Counted from the stretch's first letter, positions 1 through 8,491 are shown. The stretch is DNA of 64,000 nucleotides from JAJRTE01 sp964418585 (GCA_964418585.1 CAYQMG010000118.1:62001-126000), one strand, 5' to 3'. Numbers and translations: made by a program. The notes: generated from the letters alone by a model not told the origin.

Positions 1-306
1 CTGCTCGATGCGCCCATCAACAGCCCCGAGGACATCCCGGACGATTACTACGCACGGGTTGCGACCCGTTTTCCGGACCTGGCGTTCGGGTTCACCGAAA
101 TCGGTTGGCCATCGACCGAGTTTCATGGCGGGGAGCCGGGCCAGACGGATTTCCTCCTCGAGGCCACCGGGCGGCTGACCGCGGACCTCCCCTTGCACCT
201 GTTCGGATGGCCCTGGCTCCACGATGCCGGCGAGGACGACGACCTGGGTCTCCGCACCCTGGACGACCGTCCCAAGCAAGGCTGGGACACCTGGTGCGAC
301 CTGTGA
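1..306 (+). CDS. C-terminal end of a glycoside hydrolase-like protein (5' truncated by window)
   Basis: The frame is open from the first base and stops at a TGA at 304-306, so about 101 C-terminal residues are visible. The segment F-T-E-I-G-W-P-S resembles the nucleophile region of clan GH-A glycosidases such as GH17 or GH53, where the Glu is catalytic. The Trp-rich end (FGWPWLHD, then a Leu/Asp-rich stretch and WDTWC) fits the last strands of such a barrel. This is family resemblance only; the rest of the protein lies outside the window. A perfect 7-bp hairpin follows the stop. Confidence 0.55.
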   Translation: MLDAPINSPEDIPDDYYARVATRFPDLAFGFTEIGWPSTEFHGGEPGQTDFLLEATGRLTADLPLHLFGWPWLHDAGEDDDLGLRTLDDRPKQGWDTWCDL

Positions 307-310
307 TCCA

Positions 311-329
311 GCCGAGGACCGGCCTCGGC
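311..329 (+). terminator. Hairpin just after the first gene, possible terminator
   Basis: GCCGAGG (311-317) pairs perfectly with CCTCGGC (323-329) across a 5-nt loop, five bases after the stop codon. There is no T-run, so it is not a canonical intrinsic terminator. A second perfect hairpin, TCGCCC/GGGCGA with a 4-nt loop, lies at 352-367. Confidence 0.35.
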
Positions 330-452
330 GAACAGGAAGACGTTGAAGCAATCGCCCGACTGGGCGAGACTGGGCTCGAGTAGGTCCCTCGAGCCGCCAG
401 CCGGCACGACCGGGATTCGAGGTCCAGTCAACCCCTCATGCAGGGAGGTCCC

Positions 453-2507
453 ATGCGCACGCTCCTCTCTCTCGGCGTTGCGACGTTCTGGGTCGCAACC
501 TTCTCGTTGCTCAGCACGCAGGCCGACCAGTGCGGTTCCGATGACGACACCACCGGAAGCGGATTGCTGGTCGGCGCGTCCACGGTCACGATTCTCCCCG
601 AGGTGAACGGCTCCACCGCCTATTTCGATGCCTACCGGGACGCCCCTTTGGCGATGGAACCGGGCGACGACGGACGGGATCCGGGCTTGTTCATCGAGCA
701 GTGGGACGTGGGCACGCTTCCGATTGGCAACGGAGCCCGAAGTTCCCACTGGGTCCACGACGAAATCCGGGCCGGCGCGGTGGCGTTCGAGGACCTGGAC
801 TCGCCTGACGACCGGATTCTGGTCCTGGTCGGCGTCGATGTCTACATGATGTTTCGCCAGGACATCCAGGAGGTGTTCGACAAGGTCCGCCGGGCACTGG
901 GTCAGGGCCTGTACGACCGCCTCTGGATCGTGGTGGCCTCTTCCCACAACCACATGGGACCGGACACGTCCGGTCTCAGCGGCATGAACCACGAGTACTA
1001 CCGCTACCTGACCGACCAGATCGCCTCGGCCATCGTGGACGCGGTCTCCCACATGGAACCGGCTTACCTCGTGGTCTCCTCCTCGAGATACCAGTTCGGA
1101 ATGGCCGATCCGTCAGAGCCCAACATCGTGGACCCGACCTTGAACGCCATGCAGGCTCGATCCACCGATGATGACCACGTGATCGCCACCGTGGTCCAGT
1201 GGCAGAGCCATCCAGAGGAGACCCTGGGATTCGGTCGAGACATCTACGCGACCGACGAACAGGCCGCCTATCTCAACGAGATCGGCGAATGCTACTCCGA
1301 CGACGACGGGGCACATTGCTATGTGGAAGACCAGATCATCTCGGCCGGGTTCCCCGGGTACGCCGTGTATGAACTCATGCGACAGACCGGGGCGCCGGCG
1401 GTCTACTTGAACGGACCGGTCGGAGGCCTGCTCGGCCCGCTCCACGCCGCCACCTGGGAGACGGAAGGTCCCACTGGAATCCCCGCCGGCGACGGCATGG
1501 TCCTGCCGGAGGGCGCAGACATCATCGGAAGCAACTTCCACCAGACCGCCGTGAACGGGCTCGAACTCGCCCGCAGGGTCCTGTCGGATCTGGAGACCGG
1601 CGAGGCCGTGTACGACCCGACCATCAGCATGACCAAGGTGGAGTACTACACCCGGCTGACCAACATCATGTTCCGGGCGGGCCTGTCCGTAACCGTGACC
1701 GGGAAGCCGTTCATCCTGGGCCACTTGCCTCGAGAACTCTACGTGTGCCCGGAAACCGGTCCCTGGAACGACACCACCTGCGTGTCTGACGAGTACAAGT
1801 CCGAGCCCGACCCCATCCTCGGGGCTCCGGTTCGGGTCGGAACGTTCGGCAAGACAGAGGCGCATTACATCCACATCGGGCCGGTCTCCATCATCACGAT
1901 ACCGGGGGAAGGGTTCTCCGAACTGGTGGAGGGGATCCCGGCAGACTTCGTCGATGATCCTCGAGGGGTCTACTACCCCGGGGACAGGGCCCGTTTCAAC
2001 CACATCCCGTCGGACCAGTATCACACCGGAGGCTATGCTCGAGCCGCCATGACCGGTACGTACAAGTGGGCGGTGGGACTGGCGAACGACGAACTGGGGT
2101 ACATGCGGCCTCTGAGCGACTGGCGAACGGGATGTGTGGCGGACGAACCACTCCTGGGAGGCGAGGAAGGGACGTGCCAGGCGATGTACGAGGCGGGTCT
2201 GGTGGATTTCGTCAACTACGACGGGGATGAATGGGCCGTGGCCGGCGAGCGGTGCAAGGCGATCACCGAGCACCCGGAACTGCTCGACCAACCGCCCTAC
2301 TCACTCTTCCCCAACGGGGCGGACCTGGCGCTGATGAATTGCCGATACGGTCAACTTTTCGGCGCCGATGACCACTACGAGGAGACCATGTCTGCAGGGT
2401 GGGACTATGCCGAGAACTGGATCGAGGCGGTCAAGGTCCTGACCGAATGGGAAGGGTCCCTGGAGGAGGTCAACCCCGACTTCATCGGGTACAACGTGCT
2501 GAATTGA
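453..2507 (+). CDS. Secreted neutral/alkaline ceramidase-like protein
   Basis: The protein is 684 aa from ATG 453, which sits 4 nt after GGAGG; an upstream ATG at 438 lacks a site. The N-terminus is a signal peptide (MRTLLSLGVATFWVATF), followed by an acidic Ser/Thr linker. The body resembles the N-terminal domain of the neutral ceramidase family: SSHNHMGPD corresponds to the family's THxHSGPG metal site, followed by WQSHPEE and a long C-terminal part. The family's GDVSPN nucleophile region appears here as NGPVGGLLGP, without an obvious serine, so true ceramide hydrolysis is doubtful. It may be a divergent amidase or a non-catalytic relative. It converges on the metallophosphoesterase gene with a 54-nt gap. 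Confidence 0.85.
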   Translation: MRTLLSLGVATFWVATFSLLSTQADQCGSDDDTTGSGLLVGASTVTILPEVNGSTAYFDAYRDAPLAMEPGDDGRDPGLFIEQWDVGTLPIGNGARSSHWVHDEIRAGAVAFEDLDSPDDRILVLVGVDVYMMFRQDIQEVFDKVRRALGQGLYDRLWIVVASSHNHMGPDTSGLSGMNHEYYRYLTDQIASAIVDAVSHMEPAYLVVSSSRYQFGMADPSEPNIVDPTLNAMQARSTDDDHVIATVVQWQSHPEETLGFGRDIYATDEQAAYLNEIGECYSDDDGAHCYVEDQIISAGFPGYAVYELMRQTGAPAVYLNGPVGGLLGPLHAATWETEGPTGIPAGDGMVLPEGADIIGSNFHQTAVNGLELARRVLSDLETGEAVYDPTISMTKVEYYTRLTNIMFRAGLSVTVTGKPFILGHLPRELYVCPETGPWNDTTCVSDEYKSEPDPILGAPVRVGTFGKTEAHYIHIGPVSIITIPGEGFSELVEGIPADFVDDPRGVYYPGDRARFNHIPSDQYHTGGYARAAMTGTYKWAVGLANDELGYMRPLSDWRTGCVADEPLLGGEEGTCQAMYEAGLVDFVNYDGDEWAVAGERCKAITEHPELLDQPPYSLFPNGADLALMNCRYGQLFGADDHYEETMSAGWDYAENWIEAVKVLTEWEGSLEEVNPDFIGYNVLN

Positions 2508-2561
2508 CGGGCTTCGATCCCCCACACCGGACAATCACCCCCACGGTTCCGGCCACACACC

Positions 2562-3893
2562 CTATTCCTCCGCCCCCTCACCGCCTTGAGCCGGCCCGGT
2601 CGCCGTTTCCTCCACCGCCACCCGCTCCAGCTCCCGGAAACGCTCCCGGTCGCCGAATCCAAACCGCCATCCCTTGCGCGACTCACCCTCCCCTTCCTTG
2701 CCTCGCTCCTTTCCACCCTCCCCCAGTTCGGCCAGCCGCTCCTTCACCGCAGGTACCACGTCCCGAATCGTCGCCGGTACGTGCCCTTCCGGCCGGCGGG
2801 GACCCGGCAACTCCCGCGTCACCACCCCCACCACCTGTTCATCCTTCACGTAAATCTCGTAACACGGCTTCAGAATCGGAGTAAACCCCTCCCCATCCGG
2901 ATCCAGGAGATACTCGTCCCGAAACGCTCCTACCTGCAAAATTCGCTTCCCCCCATGGTAGTAGCTCGCCATCCGGTGCAGGTGCCCAATGATGAACAAC
3001 CGCTGCGGCCGCTGCTCCACCGACTGGGCCAACCAACCGGTCTGTATCTGCACATCCGGGCTCGAGGTGGTCAGGCGTTTCACGATCTCCTTGAACATCG
3101 TCCAGTTCAGCTTCAAAACCGGGTCGCGCCCCCCCAGATAGTCCCGCCAGAAGTCCCGCGTCCAGTACTTCCACGAAAGACCCACGATCAACTCGCGGAT
3201 CTCCGGCACAAGCTCCATCACCCGGCTCTTGGGAACCAGACGGTCGTGAAAGTAGAGGAGCGGCCGAAGCGGTATGAACAGGTCGAGCAGGGTGACCGTG
3301 GCCCAACTGATGTTCAACAGAGTCCGCCCATCGTGCTCCACGAACACCTTGTCCGGATCGATCCGAAACAATGGGTCCCACTGGCTCCCGTGTTCGGCCA
3401 GAATCGGCCCCAACGCCAGCTCAAACCCGGGAAAACGCACCCGACCAGGTCGCCCGCACAGGGCCCGGATGAACGCCTGAACCTTGGGAAAGGCAAGCTC
3501 CAGATCGTGATTGCCCAGCACAAAGTGCACCGTCTTGTTCCCGCTCGAGTGCTCCACGAACCGACTCAACGCGGCAAAAAAACGGGGGTGCGCTGCCGCC
3601 ACCGAGGCCATCTTGGCCACCGCCACGTCCCGGTCGATATGGTGCGGGAACTCCCCCAGGTAAGGCGTCTTCAGCAGATCGAACGTGTCCCCGCAGAAAA
3701 TCACATCCACCGGACGATCACGCCAGGGCGGCTCGAGATACGACAGGAGGAGATCTCCCAGGAACTCGCCGTGCGGAAAGTCGTCCTCCGGGCCCCCCGG
3801 CCCCATCTCCACGTCGCTGAACACCAGCACCAGCCGGTCGAACGCCGGAGGACAGTGCCGGCGACACGCCACTTCTCGTTCTTGCTGTGCCAT
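2562..3893 (-). CDS. Calcineurin-like metallophosphoesterase
   Basis: The protein is 443 aa from ATG 3893, chosen because GTGGAG lies 7 nt upstream; the open frame extends further without a site. The metallophosphoesterase blocks occur in order: FSDVEMG, GDTFDLL, LGNHDLE, AEHGSQWD and IGHLHRM. The first block has Glu where the family usually has His (DxH), so one metal ligand is changed. The remaining ligands GDxxD, GNHD, H and GHLH are intact. The layout recalls LpxH/YbbF-type hydrolases but with a longer middle part and a charged C-terminal tail rich in Glu, Lys and Gly. It has no signal peptide, so it is probably cytoplasmic or membrane-associated. The substrate is unknown. Confidence 0.9.
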   Translation of the reverse strand: MAQQEREVACRRHCPPAFDRLVLVFSDVEMGPGGPEDDFPHGEFLGDLLLSYLEPPWRDRPVDVIFCGDTFDLLKTPYLGEFPHHIDRDVAVAKMASVAAAHPRFFAALSRFVEHSSGNKTVHFVLGNHDLELAFPKVQAFIRALCGRPGRVRFPGFELALGPILAEHGSQWDPLFRIDPDKVFVEHDGRTLLNISWATVTLLDLFIPLRPLLYFHDRLVPKSRVMELVPEIRELIVGLSWKYWTRDFWRDYLGGRDPVLKLNWTMFKEIVKRLTTSSPDVQIQTGWLAQSVEQRPQRLFIIGHLHRMASYYHGGKRILQVGAFRDEYLLDPDGEGFTPILKPCYEIYVKDEQVVGVVTRELPGPRRPEGHVPATIRDVVPAVKERLAELGEGGKERGKEGEGESRKGWRFGFGDRERFRELERVAVEETATGPAQGGEGAEE

Positions 3894-4437
3894 GGTCGCA
3901 CTCCACGACTCGAGGCCTCGACTCGATCCCCGGCCAGGACGGCAAGGACCTGCTTGTTGCCACTGGTACCACGGTTCCAGCGCCTTGTCCACAGGGTTCC
4001 CGGGCGCCATCAGGCGTGTTCCGTTGTCGGCGGCCTGGGCGGATGGCCGCCCCACCTCAGGCCTGCCGCCGAGAGACGGTGTTTGCGCGAAGCGTGAGAC
4101 AGCGCCTCGTTGACCCATCGAAACAGGCGCCGGAACGGACAGGGCGGCGTCCCAAGTACCGATCCCGGACAGGTCGAGGGAGCCCTGGACTGCGTGTGAA
4201 GCTCTGCTTCGGCAGGCGTGTGGTCCCCAGGCGGTGGGGGGCTCGGATTGAGCGTGCTGGAGAGGGGGCCGGGGTTCCGATAGCCCCTTCCGGGAGGGAG
4301 GAGCGGAATGGTTTCCAGTGCCCGAAGGAGGGTTCTTGGATGAATCGGGCGTGACCCGAAGGCCTCATGCCCCCACGGGAACTGCGTGACTACCGTGCAT
4401 CGTTGCGAATTTGGGGGCCGGTTGCGGGGACACGTTC

Positions 4438-4510
4438 ATTCCCTGGAATACCCGTTGCGGCGCGCGCTTTGCGTGCCTGCGCCATTCCCAATTCTCGGGA
4501 ATGAATTGGG
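4438..4510. repeat. Cluster of overlapping inverted repeats built on ATTCC/GGAAT
   Basis: ATTCC-CT-GGAAT lies at 4438-4449. Further on, CCCAATTC (4487-4494) pairs perfectly with GAATTGGG (4503-4510) over an 8-nt loop. Overlapping it, ATTCCC (4484-4489) pairs with GGGAAT (4497-4502), so the two hairpins exclude each other. The block could be an operator cluster or an RNA switch-like fold. No adjacent gene obviously uses it. Confidence 0.4.
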
Positions 4511-4686
4511 TCTGCCGGGCGCCATCCCTCCCCAGCACCCCACCCGGACGTCCTCTCGCCGACCCCGGTTCCCAGGGCCATCCACGCTCGAAGCGTCCCG
4601 CCTGTCGCCGGATTCCGGTCCACTGCGGATCATGGTCTCCTGCACGACGATCGGCCTCGACATGGCAATCGCCTGTGCTTCGAAAG

Positions 4687-4703
4687 CAGGAGAATCCCTC
4701 CTG
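4687..4703 (-). terminator. Hairpin downstream of the candidate selenoprotein gene
   Basis: CAGGAG (4687-4692) pairs with CTCCTG (4698-4703) over a 5-nt loop, about 53 nt past the stop of the minus-strand gene at 4756-4926. Read on the minus strand it is followed by CTTTC, a very weak T-run. It could end that transcript. Confidence 0.25.
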
Positions 4704-4755
4704 TGTCAGGACTGAAGCGCGTGCGGGGGTGGTGTGACACGAGGGGCGAAGGAGG

Positions 4756-4926
4756 CTATTCCGCGCCGAAAATGCGCGTCAAGAGGAAATATGCACCGAA
4801 GCCCACTCCCAGTGAGCTGTACATCATGATTCAGGGAGGACACCGCGCCCGCGTCTTCCACAGAACCAGGCCGGCCACGGCCAGGCCGAGGAACGCCGAG
4901 ACGACCACGATCAAGGTACTCTTCAT
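4756..4926 (-). CDS. Candidate small membrane selenoprotein with CPPU motif (in-frame TGA at 4831-4833)
   Basis: Start ATG is at 4926, with AGGAG 5 nt upstream. The first 31 codons give a hydrophobic segment (MKSTLIVVVSAFLGLAVAGL and on to VLW), then KTRARCPP, then TGA. Without a frame change, reading continues as IMM-YSSLGVGFGAYFLLTRIFGAE to TAG at 4756-4758, a second hydrophobic segment with mostly G/C third positions. If the TGA is read as selenocysteine, the product is a 56-aa protein with two membrane-type segments and a Cys-Pro-Pro-Sec motif at residues 29-32, a thiol/selenol redox signature. A SECIS-like hairpin follows the TGA at the expected distance. Alternatives are a 31-aa single-span peptide ending at TGA, or a gene broken by one base change. 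No selA/B/C/D gene lies in the window. A candidate promoter (5009-5037) and a hairpin (4687-4703) suggest a separate transcript. I do not recognise a named family. Confidence 0.62.
4791..4824 (-). promoter_or_regulatory. SECIS-like hairpin immediately 3' of the in-frame TGA
   Basis: Read 5'-3' on the minus strand, six bases separate the UGA from the stem. AUGUAC (4824-4819) pairs with GUGCAU (4796-4791), six pairs. AGCUCAC (4818-4812) pairs with GUGGGCU (4806-4800), seven pairs. A 3-nt bulge (UCG, 4799-4797) sits on the 3' side, and the loop is UGGGA (4811-4807). Only two of the 13 pairs are G-U. Bacterial SECIS elements lie inside the coding region, place the apical loop roughly 16-37 nt after UGA and carry a G in the first two loop positions. 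Here the loop begins after 19 nt and its second base is G. Confidence 0.6.
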
Positions 4927-5008
4927 GCTGTCTCCTGCCGCTCACCGGCGAACTCCGGGACCGACCGCCGGCCCGAACCCGCCGTCCAGAGAGTCCCCCC
5001 AGAAGGAC

Positions 5009-5037
5009 AGTATGGCCCCTCGGCCGGCTCGAGGCAA
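5009..5037 (-). promoter_or_regulatory. Candidate sigma70-type promoter for the selenoprotein gene
   Basis: On the minus strand TTGCCT (5037-5032) is separated by 17 nt from CATACT (5014-5009). Each hexamer matches consensus at four of six bases. The transcript would have a leader of about 75-80 nt before ATG 4926. Confidence 0.3.
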
Positions 5038-5120
5038 TCGCGATCCCACGCCCGGCCGCCTGGAGTCCGGGCATGCCCGGCCGTCTCCTCGTGGATGGTT
5101 CAGCCAGAAAGCGAGATGAA

Positions 5121-5150
5121 TTCGACGGAGGTGCCGGTTTGTGCTAGAAC
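5121..5150 (+). promoter_or_regulatory. Candidate promoter of the first Ser/Thr kinase
   Basis: TTCGAC (5121-5126), an 18-nt spacer, then TAGAAC (5145-5150) preceded by TGC, an extended -10 pattern seen again before three other genes. The leader to ATG 5233 would be about 75 nt. Confidence 0.35.
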
Positions 5151-5232
5151 AGAACCCAGCTCGAGCCGATGCTGCAGGGCGGCGAGGGGTGGAACGAGGA
5201 CGCAAGGTGACCGGTAGAGGAGGGTTGGGTAG

Positions 5233-6153
5233 ATGACCACGCGAGGTGAGGGAGGAAGCAGGCCGTTGGCGCCGGGAACTCCGCAGGATCCTGCGCTGAT
5301 GCGACTCGGTCGAACCGTGGCCGGACGCTACCGGGTGGAGGCGCTCATCGGGCGAGGTGGAGCCGGCGCGGTGTACCGGGCTCGGGACCTGGGCGAGGAA
5401 CGGGACGTGGCGCTCAAGCTGCTGTACGCCCACCTGGCGCCGAGCCACGTGGCGGCGAGGTTTCAACGGGAGGCCCGGCTGGCATCGGCGCTGGAGCATC
5501 CCGGTATCGTGCAGATTCACGATCACGGAACGGCCGAGGACGGGAGTCCGTTTCTGGTGATGGAATTGTTGCGTGGTGTATCGATCCACCGGCTGGTGAA
5601 TGCCCGCCAAATCCCGGTCCCGGACGCGGTAGGCATTGCCCTGCACGCGCTGAGTGCGCTTGCGCACGCGCACGACGCCGCCATTGTGCACCGGGACCTC
5701 AAGCCGGGCAACCTCTTCCTGGTGGCTGCCGGCAAGGGGCCTCGAGTGAAGATCCTGGATTTCGGCATGGCCAAGGTCCTGACGCCGGATGAGCCGCAAC
5801 TGACTCGAGCCGGACAGGTGCTGGGGACGCCCGGGTTCATGAGCCCGGAGCAACTGAAAGACTCGAGCCTGGTGGATCCGCGCACGGACATCTACGGGAT
5901 GGGAGCGGTGCTCTACTACATGCTGGTGGGCCGGCCTCCTGTGCGAGGACGGAACATGCCGGAGACGTTGCGCAAGCTGATGACCGGGCAAATCCACCGA
6001 CATCCCCGGGTGTACCGGGACGAGATTCCGGAATCCCTGGATGCGGTCACCGCGCGTGCGCTGGATCCGTCTCCGCTGAATCGCCCGCAGAGCGCGCGTG
6101 AATTTGCCGGGGTGTTGCGCCAGGTCTGGAACGAGGTCTCGGGGAAGAAGTGA
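5233..6153 (+). CDS. Soluble Ser/Thr protein kinase (PknB-type)
   Basis: The protein is 306 aa; ATG 5233 follows AGGAGG by 9 nt. A full eukaryotic-type kinase domain fills residues 32-300: Gly-rich loop GRGGAGAVYRA, catalytic Lys62 (VALKLL), HRDLKPGN with Asp155, metal-binding DFG at Asp176, and activation segment ending GTPGFMSPEQ. The family phosphorylates Ser/Thr on cytoplasmic proteins. There is no transmembrane segment or sensor domain, so input must come from a partner. The next gene, an APC-type permease with stress domains, starts 88 nt downstream on the same strand, and the two may be co-transcribed. Confidence 0.95.
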   Translation: MTTRGEGGSRPLAPGTPQDPALMRLGRTVAGRYRVEALIGRGGAGAVYRARDLGEERDVALKLLYAHLAPSHVAARFQREARLASALEHPGIVQIHDHGTAEDGSPFLVMELLRGVSIHRLVNARQIPVPDAVGIALHALSALAHAHDAAIVHRDLKPGNLFLVAAGKGPRVKILDFGMAKVLTPDEPQLTRAGQVLGTPGFMSPEQLKDSSLVDPRTDIYGMGAVLYYMLVGRPPVRGRNMPETLRKLMTGQIHRHPRVYRDEIPESLDAVTARALDPSPLNRPQSAREFAGVLRQVWNEVSGKK

Positions 6154-6241
6154 AGGGGAGGCGTCCTGTCCTCGGGAGGATCGAGGGCGAGGGCCGGGGC
6201 TGAATCGCGGTCTTGGGGTGGGGGGAAACCAGAAGTCCGAG

Positions 6242-8491
6242 ATGGTGGGCACAGGAGAGGAACAACGCACGATAGGGCTTGCAGGGGCCACAGGGATAGG
6301 GCTGGGCGCCATTGTTGGAGGGGGGATTCTGGCGCTGGCCGGGGTGGCCTATGCAGAAGCCGGGCCGGCAGCGATCCTGGCATTCCTGCTCAACGGCGTG
6401 ATCGCCACCTTCACGGCCTTGAGTTTCAGCGAAATGGCGAGTGCGTTCCCGGAAAACGGAGGCGCCTATGCGTTCACGCGCAAGGTGCTGTCGGTCCGTG
6501 CCGCCTTTGCCGTCGGCTGGGTGCTGTTGTTCGCCTCGGTGGCTGCGGCGGTCCTTTACGCTCTGGGGTTTGCGGCCTACGCGCTCGAGGCCGGCGCCGA
6601 GCTTGCCCGGACCCTGTCCGGGGAGGTTCCGACCTGGATGGGATCTCGATGGACCACCCTGAGCCTGGCAGGCGGGGCCGTGCTTTTCTATTCTCTGCTG
6701 CTCCTGCGCAAGGCCGGGGGCAACGGCCAGTGGGAGACGGTGGGCAAGATCGTGCTCCTGCTGCTCATCGTGCTGGGGGGCCTGGTTGCGATGGTGCAGG
6801 AGACGCCGGCGCAGGTGTCCGACCGGCTGACACCGTTCATGCCCAACGGGTTCCGCGGGGTGGTGACCGCCATGGGGTTCACGTTCATCACCCTGCAAGG
6901 CTTTGACATCATCGCCACGGTGGGGGGAGAAATACGGCGACCGCAACGCACGCTGCCTCGAGCCATGCTCGGCTCGCTGGGGTTCGCCATTGCGCTCTAC
7001 ATCCCACTGCTGCTGGTCATTGCCACGGTGGGGGTCGGAGAGGGCGAATCGATAACAGAACTGGCGAAGGCCAACCCGGAAACGCTGATGGCTTCCGCGG
7101 TCCGCCGTTTCCTCGGCCGTCCCGGATACTGGCTGGTCCTGGTGGCCGCTGTCCTGGCCATGCTTTCCGCCCTGGCCGCCAACCTGCTGGCCGCCTCCCG
7201 TATCACCTCCGCCATGGCACGGGACCGCACGTTGCCTCGAGGCCTCTCGGTCACCTCGGGCAAGCGTGAGGTACCGGTGAGGGCGACCTTGGGGGTGGCT
7301 GCGGTGGTGCTCCTGCTCCTGTTCACCATGCAAGACGTGGCCGGGGCAGGGGCGGCTGCGAGCTTGATCTTCCTCCTGTCGTTCGCCCTGACGCACGTGA
7401 CCACCATCCTGGCACGCTCCCGCACCGGCGGCACGCCAGGGGCGTTCCGAACCCCCTGGTTTCCCCTCGTGCCCCTGGCCGGACTGGCCAGTTGCGCCGG
7501 CCTCGCGGTGTTCCAGGGCCTCCAGGTCCCGTCTGCCGGCGTCATCACCACCGCATGGCTCGCCCTGGGCTTTCTCCTCTATTTCACCAGCCTGTCGGAC
7601 CGGGCCGAGGTGGTGGACGCCCGTTCCGAGGCCATGGACCCGGACCTCGCGCGGCTCCGCGGCCGAAACCCTCTGGTCCTGGTTCCCATGGCCAACCCGC
7701 ACCGGGCCCGCGCACTGGTGGAGGTGGCCGACGCACTCAGCGTGCCGCGCGTGGGCCGGGTCCTCCTCCTTTCCGTGGTGGTGGCCGGACCCGAGGACGA
7801 TGCTCCCCGCCTGGAGCACGCCGTGACGGCCAGCCAGGGAGTGCTCCGGGAGGCCATGCTCGCCGCGGCCGGGGCACAGGTACGGGCCGAGGCCCTGGTC
7901 ACCCTTGGTGCCGACCCGTGGTCCGAAATCGCCCGCGTGGCCGGTGGCCATCGATGCGCAGGCCTCCTGCTCGGCCTGGGCGCAGTCAGCGACCCGGACG
8001 CCCCCTCCCCGCTCGAGCGTCTGCTCGAACACGTGGCCTGCGACGTGTTCATCCTGGGAGCACCTCCGGGGTGGCACCTCGCGCGGGTGCGCTCGGTGTT
8101 GGTCCCGGTGGCCGGCGGAGGCGGGCACGACGAGATCCGAGCACGACTGCTCGCCAGCCTGGTCCGGGCCGGCGCGTCCTCGATTACCTTTTTCCGGGTG
8201 GTGCCCGAGGTGGCCGCCGAGGTGGACATCGCCCGGATACGCCGAAGTCTGACCGAGCAGGCCGAGGACGAAGTCCCGATCCCCCCGGCTGTCGAGGTGG
8301 TCTGCAGCGACGACCCGGTACCCGCCATCCTCGATGCTGCACAGGCCCACGACGTGGTGGTTCTCGGCATCCAGCGCATGGGCAAGCAACGACTGATCGG
8401 CACCACGGCGCGACGCATCGCCGCGGCCACCCCGGGCGCAGTGATCCTCATCAGCCACCGGGTTGCGCCAACAGGTCTCCTCCTCGGATAG
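6242..8491 (+). CDS. APC-family permease fused to two universal-stress-protein domains
   Basis: The protein is 749 aa if ATG 6242 is used; the ribosome-binding site is weak and the frame extends upstream without family similarity. Residues 1 to about 440 form the amino acid-polyamine-organocation transporter core, with about 12 hydrophobic spans. The first carries the Gly-rich GAIVGGGILAL signature of this family, and FTFITLQGFDIIATVGGEIR matches the span 6 region. Residues about 475-620 and 625-745 are two UspA-like domains; the second retains VVVLGIQRMG and a Gly/Ala-rich end like the ATP-binding loop. Such fusions are known for cationic or neutral amino-acid uptake proteins. The substrate cannot be deduced. 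The gene is convergent with the glycyl-radical activase, 49 nt away. Confidence 0.9.
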   Translation: MVGTGEEQRTIGLAGATGIGLGAIVGGGILALAGVAYAEAGPAAILAFLLNGVIATFTALSFSEMASAFPENGGAYAFTRKVLSVRAAFAVGWVLLFASVAAAVLYALGFAAYALEAGAELARTLSGEVPTWMGSRWTTLSLAGGAVLFYSLLLLRKAGGNGQWETVGKIVLLLLIVLGGLVAMVQETPAQVSDRLTPFMPNGFRGVVTAMGFTFITLQGFDIIATVGGEIRRPQRTLPRAMLGSLGFAIALYIPLLLVIATVGVGEGESITELAKANPETLMASAVRRFLGRPGYWLVLVAAVLAMLSALAANLLAASRITSAMARDRTLPRGLSVTSGKREVPVRATLGVAAVVLLLLFTMQDVAGAGAAASLIFLLSFALTHVTTILARSRTGGTPGAFRTPWFPLVPLAGLASCAGLAVFQGLQVPSAGVITTAWLALGFLLYFTSLSDRAEVVDARSEAMDPDLARLRGRNPLVLVPMANPHRARALVEVADALSVPRVGRVLLLSVVVAGPEDDAPRLEHAVTASQGVLREAMLAAAGAQVRAEALVTLGADPWSEIARVAGGHRCAGLLLGLGAVSDPDAPSPLERLLEHVACDVFILGAPPGWHLARVRSVLVPVAGGGGHDEIRARLLASLVRAGASSITFFRVVPEVAAEVDIARIRRSLTEQAEDEVPIPPAVEVVCSDDPVPAILDAAQAHDVVVLGIQRMGKQRLIGTTARRIAAATPGAVILISHRVAPTGLLLG

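Larger units (their letters stand above)
3894..4755. other. Sparse region with no convincing protein gene
   Basis: These 862 bases lie between the metallophosphoesterase start and the candidate selenoprotein gene. I find no frame with gene-like length, start and composition. Two tiny frames with good Shine-Dalgarno sequences (4308-4343, 11 codons; 4340-4354, 4 codons) overlap by ATGA but are too short to support. Visible structure consists of overlapping inverted repeats at 4438-4510 and a hairpin at 4687-4703. Confidence 0.6.

Noticed and set aside
4308..4354. Two overlapping mini-frames (11 and 4 codons) with strong Shine-Dalgarno sequences
   Set aside because: Such short frames arise easily in G-rich sequence. 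No adjacent gene would make them a leader peptide, and there is no second line of evidence.
4672..4700. tRNA-Ser-like anticodon loop (TTCGAAA within a short stem)
   Set aside because: One stem pair mismatches, and there is no acceptor stem, D arm or T arm (no GGTTCGAATCC) in the surrounding 90 bases.
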